64,000 nt of DNA, from the NCBI RefSeq assembly GCF_030345095.1, contig NZ_CP128360.1, forward strand, positions 3,472,001-3,536,000. The letters run 5' to 3'. The notes below the pieces were generated by a model. It was not told the DNA's origin, searched no databases, and saw nothing but the letters and a program-made list of their open reading frames with translations. Positions within the stretch are counted from its first letter, which is position 1. Each line of letters begins with the position of its first letter. The translations under genes were made by a program, and so were the position numbers. Below are positions 59,943 through 64,000 of the stretch, one piece after another. Source of the stretch: Solwaraspora sp. WMMA2056 (GTDB lineage: Bacteria; Actinomycetota; Actinomycetes; Mycobacteriales; Micromonosporaceae).

Positions 59943-60692
59943 GTGGAGCGCACACACATCCCGAGCGGCCCGACAGTCAGCCCCCGGACCGCCGTCGTCT
60001 GGTCCGTGCTGCGGCAGGAGCTGGACCGCCACCGTGACCGCACCCTCACCGTCGTCGACGTCGGCGGCGGCACCGGCGGGTTCGCCGTACCGCTGGCCGA
60101 AGCCGGCCATCAGGTCACCGTCGTCGACGCCAGCCCGGACGCCCTGGCCGCCCTGACCCGCCGCGCCGCCGAGGCGGGCGTCGCCGAGCGGATCCGGGCC
60201 GTGCAGGGCGACGGTGACGCGCTCGGCGACCTGATCGCGCCGGCCAGCGCCGACCTGGTGCTGTGCCACGCCGTGCTTGAGGTGGTCGACGATCCGGCCC
60301 GGGTGGTCGAGTCCCTGGCCGCCGCGCTGCGCCCCGGCGGCGCGGCCAGCGTCCTGGTCGCCGGCCGGGCCGCCGCCGTGCTGGCCCGGGCGGTCAACGG
60401 TCACCTGGACCTCGCCGCCGCGCTGCTGACCGACCCGCAGGGCACCGCCGGCCCGCGCGACACCCTGCGCCGCCGCTACGACGCGGCCAGCGCCGTCGCG
60501 CTGCTCGTCGCCGCCGGGCTCCAGGTCGAACAGACCCATGGGGTACGCGTACTGGCCGATCTGCTGCCGGCTGCCGTCGCCGAGGGCGACCCGCAGGCGG
60601 TGCTCGACCTGGAACTCGCCGCCGCCGCCCACCCGCCCTACCAGGACCTCGCCACCCAGCTGCACCTGTTCGCCCGGCGCCCCACGGCATGA
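59943..60692 (+). CDS. Class I SAM-dependent methyltransferase
   Basis: 249 residues from GTG 59943. Motif I TVVDVGGGTGGFAVPLAEAG, motif II HQVTVVDASPDALAALTRRA and motif IV ADLVLCHAVLEVVDDPARVV are complete. The substrate is unknown. Coupled to the next gene by a 4-nt ATGA overlap. This pair recurs in actinobacteria. Confidence 0.9.
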   Translation: MERTHIPSGPTVSPRTAVVWSVLRQELDRHRDRTLTVVDVGGGTGGFAVPLAEAGHQVTVVDASPDALAALTRRAAEAGVAERIRAVQGDGDALGDLIAPASADLVLCHAVLEVVDDPARVVESLAAALRPGGAASVLVAGRAAAVLARAVNGHLDLAAALLTDPQGTAGPRDTLRRRYDAASAVALLVAAGLQVEQTHGVRVLADLLPAAVAEGDPQAVLDLELAAAAHPPYQDLATQLHLFARRPTA

Positions 60693-61873
60693 GCGACGCC
60701 GAGCCGCCGGCCACCCCGGCGCACCTGCTGCGCCCGGCCCGACCCGAGTACGGCGTGGCCAGCCTCGCCGAGGTGGCGCCCAGTGTGCTCGCCGTCCTCG
60801 GGGTGCCCGGTGCGGTGGACCAGCTGCGACTGACCGACCCGCTGGCCGGCGTACGGCGGGTGGTCGTGCTGCTGATCGACGGCCTCGGCTGGCACCAGCT
60901 GCCGACCGCCGGTCGACACGCCCCGGCCCTGGCGCAGTTGGCCGCCGGCCGGTACGCCCGCCGCCTGACCACCGGTTTCCCGTCGACCACTCCGACCAGC
61001 CTGGTCAGCCTCGGCACCGGCACCCCACCCGGCCCGCACGGGGTCCTCGGCTTCCGCAGTCTGGTGCCCGGCACCGACCGGGTGCTGACCCACACCCACT
61101 GGACCGACGACCCGGACCCGACCTCGTGGCAGCCGCTGACCACCTGCTGGCAGCGGGCGGCGGCCGCCGGCATCGACGTCACCGTGGTGAGCCGGGGTGA
61201 GTTCGCCGGCAGCGGGCTGACCGTCGCGGCCAACCGGGGCGGCACCTTCCGAGGTGCCGACGGGGTCGACGATCTGGCGGCCGGCCTGCTCGCTGCGGTC
61301 GCCGCCGCCGACGGGCCGGCACTGGTCTACGGATACCACCCGGATCTCGACCGGGCCGGCCACGTCTTCGGGGTCGACTCGCCGCAGTGGCAGGTGGCCG
61401 CTGCCGGGCTGGACCGGCTGATCGGCCGGGTGGTCGCCGGGCTGCCGTCGGACGCGGCGCTGCTGGTGACCGCCGACCATGGCCAGCTCAACGTGCCGGC
61501 CGGGCCGGCGTACCGGGTCGATCTGGACGCCGACCCCCGACTGCAGGCGGGGGTACGGGTGGTGGCCGGTGAGCCCCGGGTGCGCTACCTGCACACCCGA
61601 CCGGGTGCCACGGCCGACGTGGTGGCCGCCTGGCGGGGGGTGCTGGGGCCGGCCGCCGAGGTGGCCGAACGTGACGCGCTGATCGAAGCGGGCTGGTTCG
61701 GCCCGGTGCCGTCGGCACACCGGGCCCGCATCGGGGACGTCGTGGTGACCTGCCAGGACCGGTTCGTGGTGCTGTCCACCGCGACCGAACCCGGTACGGC
61801 GGCGCTCGTCGGATTCCACGGCGGGACGACCGAGGTGGAGCTGGCGATCCCACTGCTGGTCACCACCGGGTGA
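60689..61873 (+). CDS. Alkaline-phosphatase-superfamily phosphodiesterase
   Basis: 394 residues. The N-terminal metal site VVVLLIDGLGWHQL and catalytic TTGFPSTTPTSLVSLGTGTP (Thr nucleophile), YHPDLDRAGHVFG, and LLVTADHGQLNVPAG metal-ligand motifs identify a nucleotide pyrophosphatase/phosphodiesterase. No signal peptide, so cytosolic. About 260 nt without a supported gene follow. Confidence 0.93.
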   Translation: MSDAEPPATPAHLLRPARPEYGVASLAEVAPSVLAVLGVPGAVDQLRLTDPLAGVRRVVVLLIDGLGWHQLPTAGRHAPALAQLAAGRYARRLTTGFPSTTPTSLVSLGTGTPPGPHGVLGFRSLVPGTDRVLTHTHWTDDPDPTSWQPLTTCWQRAAAAGIDVTVVSRGEFAGSGLTVAANRGGTFRGADGVDDLAAGLLAAVAAADGPALVYGYHPDLDRAGHVFGVDSPQWQVAAAGLDRLIGRVVAGLPSDAALLVTADHGQLNVPAGPAYRVDLDADPRLQAGVRVVAGEPRVRYLHTRPGATADVVAAWRGVLGPAAEVAERDALIEAGWFGPVPSAHRARIGDVVVTCQDRFVVLSTATEPGTAALVGFHGGTTEVELAIPLLVTTG

Positions 61874-62137
61874 CGGCAACGCGGTGGATCGCCCCGATCG
61901 CGGGAAGATCGGCTGGTTTGCTCGTGCTGGCCGAAGGGCGGACGGGACGTAGTGGGAACGGGCGGCTACGCTGTTACCAGGTGATGACGTCCACCGGACG
62001 GAAAATCAACCTAGGCGGTCCGTCGTCCGGCTTTCCGACCCGCGAACCCCCTCGTAGACTTGCGGGTAAGCAGCCGGTTGGCTGCCACGGTCTGTCGGTC
62101 CGACCGGGCCGACCAACGGTGACCGGGGAGGAGTGCC

Positions 62138-62524
62138 GTGCCGCTCTCGGAGCACGAGCAGCGGCTGTTCGAGCAGATCGAGCGGTCGCTTGCCGAGGAC
62201 CCCAAATTCGCCTCGGCCGTGCGCGCCAGCGACCCGCGTTTCCACACGCGGCGTCGCCTGCTCGTCGCTGCCGGTGTGATCATCATTGGCCTTGCCCTGG
62301 TCGTTTACGGCACAGTGAGCAAAGTGCCGCTGCTGGGCGTGGCCGGTTTCGTGGTCATGCTCGGCGCTGCGGCGTTCGCCATGCAGTCCCAGCGCAAGTC
62401 CAGCGCACCCGATCTGCGGGTGGTCGGCGGGACGACGAGCCGCAGGACCCGCAGCGGACGACGGTCATCGCTGATCGACCGGCTGGAGGAGCGTTGGCGC
62501 CAGCGGCCGGAGGGCCACCGCTGA
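62138..62524 (+). CDS. DUF3040 membrane protein
   Basis: 128 residues from GTG 62138 after GGGGAGGAGTGCC. PLSEHEQRLFEQIERSLAED and the two following membrane helices (LLVAAGVIIIGLALVVYGTV and LLGVAGFVVMLGAAAFAMQ) define the actinobacterial DUF3040 family. Function unknown. Confidence 0.95.
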   Translation: MPLSEHEQRLFEQIERSLAEDPKFASAVRASDPRFHTRRRLLVAAGVIIIGLALVVYGTVSKVPLLGVAGFVVMLGAAAFAMQSQRKSSAPDLRVVGGTTSRRTRSGRRSSLIDRLEERWRQRPEGHR

Positions 62525-62610
62525 CCTGACCGGCGGAGCTCTGCCGCCCGGGCCGGATCCGTCCCGGGCGGTGATGTCGTTCCCGCGACCAGGGTCAGCG
62601 CCGCCGTGCT

Positions 62611-62670
62611 GCCCAGCGTCGGCGTGCCCGGTGCCGTGCCGCCCAGCGTCGGCGTGCCCGGTGCCGGGCC
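62611..62670. repeat. Two tandem 30-nt repeats
   Basis: Units at 62611-62640 and 62641-62670 each begin GCCCAGCGTCGGCGTGCCCG and are nearly identical, in the 330-nt gene-free gap 62525-62854. No coding frame is supported there. Confidence 0.7.
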
Positions 62671-62854
62671 GCCCCGGGCACTGGTCACGATCGGGCATGC
62701 CGCAGCAGCGCCCCGGATCGGAGCGCGCACTGTCCCGCCGGTCCGTAGACCGCGTCCGACGGATCGCCGCTGTGGCACGAGGGCGATTATGCCGGGCCGG
62801 CCGGCCGCAGGTTGCCGGATTCCCGAAAGTGGTCCGGCCCGGTCCGCCGGAGAA

Positions 62855-64000
62855 CTAGCGACCCAGCCGGCTCGCCAACAGCCGGCGTGGGCTGAACCGG
62901 GCGACGGCGTCGCGCCACTGCCCGACCACCCCGACCACCCGCCCGTACGTGTCCGTGATCTGGGCGCGCCAGTGCAGCAGCACCGACGGCGGCAGCAGCC
63001 GGGCCAGCAGCCGGGTCCGACGGTTGGCACCCGCCGCCAACGCCGCTCGGGTCCGGTCGAGCGCCTCGACCAACGCCCCGCCCTGCATCGGCTGCCGGGC
63101 GTACCGTGCCCGCTCCTCGGCCCGGCCGAGCAGCCGTACCGCGTCGGTCGCCCCGCCGTCGCGGACCGCCCCGATCGCCGCGAGCCGTTCGGCGGTCGCC
63201 CGTGGGGTCTCCGACCGGTCCACCGGTACCCGCAGATCGACCATGGTGTCGATCAGTTCGTTCCAGGCGGCGTGCGCATGTTCCCGGGCCGCCCCCGCGT
63301 CCGCGCCGGTCACCGTCATGACCGGGCCGGCCGCGCCGCCGGGAGCCGACGCCGGGTCGGCGACGGCGCCGGGAGCAGCGCCCAGGGTGCTGCTGAGCCG
63401 TCGGCGACGTACGGTGGCCCGCCGCGCCGCCGGCACCGCCGCCAGCGCCAGCAGGACCGCCACCGCCGCCAACGTCCACAGCGGCCACGTCGGGCCGGTC
63501 GGCGTGGTCGACGTCCCGGCCAGGCCCTCGTCACCCGGGTCGACGTTGCCCGGATCGGTCTGCGGCAGCGGCGCCGCCGACGGACCGTCGGTCGGCCCGG
63601 CGGTCGGCCCGGCGGACGGACCGGCGTCGTCGGGGGCGTCCACGTCCGGCGCCCACTCGGAGCGCACCGACCCCGGCACGCTCGCCGCCGGCGTCGGATC
63701 GAACGGCACCCAGCCGAGCCCGTCGAAGTAGACCTCGGTCCAGGCGTGCAGGTTCAGGTTGGTCAACGTGTAGGTGTTCTCCACCTGCCGGGAGCCGTTG
63801 GTGAAGCCGAACGCCACCCGGGCCGGGATGTCCGCCGCCCGGACCAGCCAGGCCATCGCCGCCGCGTACTGCTGACAGAAACCGACCTTGTTGTCGAGGA
63901 AGTTGACGATGTCCTGGCTGGCCGTGCCGCCCTCGGTGGCCAGACTGTAGGTGAAGCCGTTGTCGCGGGAGAAATGGTCGTAGATGGCCCGGACCCGGTC
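62855..64000 (-). CDS. TgpA-like transglutaminase membrane protein, C-terminal part (5' end outside window)
   Basis: The window holds about 381 codons to the stop at 62855. The transglutaminase core is visible: TEGGTASQDIVNFLDNK, GFCQQYAAAMAWLVRAADIP with the catalytic Cys, then NLNLHAWTEVYFDGLGWVPF with His and, in FDPTP, Asp. A Pro/Asp-rich extracytoplasmic linker, one membrane helix (WPLWTLAAVAVLLALAAVPA) and a cytosolic DUF4129-like tail follow, the layout of DUF3488/TgpA proteins. The N-terminal membrane domain lies beyond the right edge. Confidence 0.9.
   Translation of the reverse strand, partial: DRVRAIYDHFSRDNGFTYSLATEGGTASQDIVNFLDNKVGFCQQYAAAMAWLVRAADIPARVAFGFTNGSRQVENTYTLTNLNLHAWTEVYFDGLGWVPFDPTPAASVPGSVRSEWAPDVDAPDDAGPSAGPTAGPTDGPSAAPLPQTDPGNVDPGDEGLAGTSTTPTGPTWPLWTLAAVAVLLALAAVPAARRATVRRRRLSSTLGAAPGAVADPASAPGGAAGPVMTVTGADAGAAREHAHAAWNELIDTMVDLRVPVDRSETPRATAERLAAIGAVRDGGATDAVRLLGRAEERARYARQPMQGGALVEALDRTRAALAAGANRRTRLLARLLPPSVLLHWRAQITDTYGRVVGVVGQWRDAVARFSPRRLLASRLGR

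Noticed and set aside
62525-62854. Possible small gene in the gap before the transglutaminase gene
   Set aside because: Only a 30-nt tandem repeat and GC-rich antisense frames; no ribosome site or family resemblance.

Overview
The window is high-GC DNA (GC-rich third codon positions, frequent GTG starts, GGAGG ribosome sites). It carries actinobacterial signature families: DUF397 with XRE/DUF5753 regulators, DUF3040, SAV_6107-type HEPN, and an ImuA'-ImuB-DnaE2 mutasome. Taken together this suggests a Micromonosporaceae-like filamentous actinomycete chromosome. The genus is not determinable from the sequence alone.

Layout. 0-13 kb: the end of an ECF sigma factor with its membrane partner; a secreted C39-like peptidase; a Cas6 crRNA nuclease stranded away from the other cas genes; a secreted GH5 cellulase under a CebR-like operator; a 5'-truncated ThuA/PQQ-sugar-dehydrogenase/CBM protein; a ribbon-helix-helix regulator behind helically phased operator repeats; and a DUF4097 plus DrrAB-type ABC transporter set.

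13-43 kb is a defence island. It holds four CRISPR arrays (2, 6, 12 and 12 repeats; 28 spacers) with one 36-nt repeat family. All four appear to be transcribed from the minus strand, and each has a conserved leader on its right side. Between the arrays lie an E1/E2/JAB/multi-ubiquitin cassette (the E2 part frameshifted), an adaptation operon RT-cas1-cas2-cas2 with two different Cas2-like proteins, an IS66 element, and small actinobacterial accessory genes, some duplicated. At the right end are a membrane-SAVED protein, a CARF/HEPN Csm6-like ribonuclease, and a minus-strand effector operon. That operon encodes an HD-less Cas10 with intact GGDD, two large multi-domain RAMP proteins, a Csx19-like protein and a TIGR03986-type RAMP.

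Read together, this is a type III (III-D-like) CRISPR system. Its likely scheme is: RT-Cas1-Cas2/Cas2 acquires spacers, possibly from RNA; the distant Cas6 processes crRNA; the Cas7-fusion effector recognises RNA; Cas10 makes cyclic oligoadenylate through its GGDD motif; and two different sensors (CARF-HEPN RNase and TM-SAVED) respond. Two spacers contain a perfect Shine-Dalgarno plus ATG on the strand complementary to the predicted crRNA, consistent with mRNA targeting.

43-64 kb returns to ordinary chromosome: PadR plus a large membrane protein, a HEAT-repeat protein, a lipoprotein, a second C39-like peptidase closely related to the first in both leader and coding region, a SAV_6107 HEPN protein, the imuA-imuB-dnaE2 mutagenesis operon, PadR plus a HAAS-like membrane protein, a methyltransferase plus phosphodiesterase pair, DUF3040, and the 3' part of a TgpA-like transglutaminase. 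No tRNA or rRNA genes were recognised.
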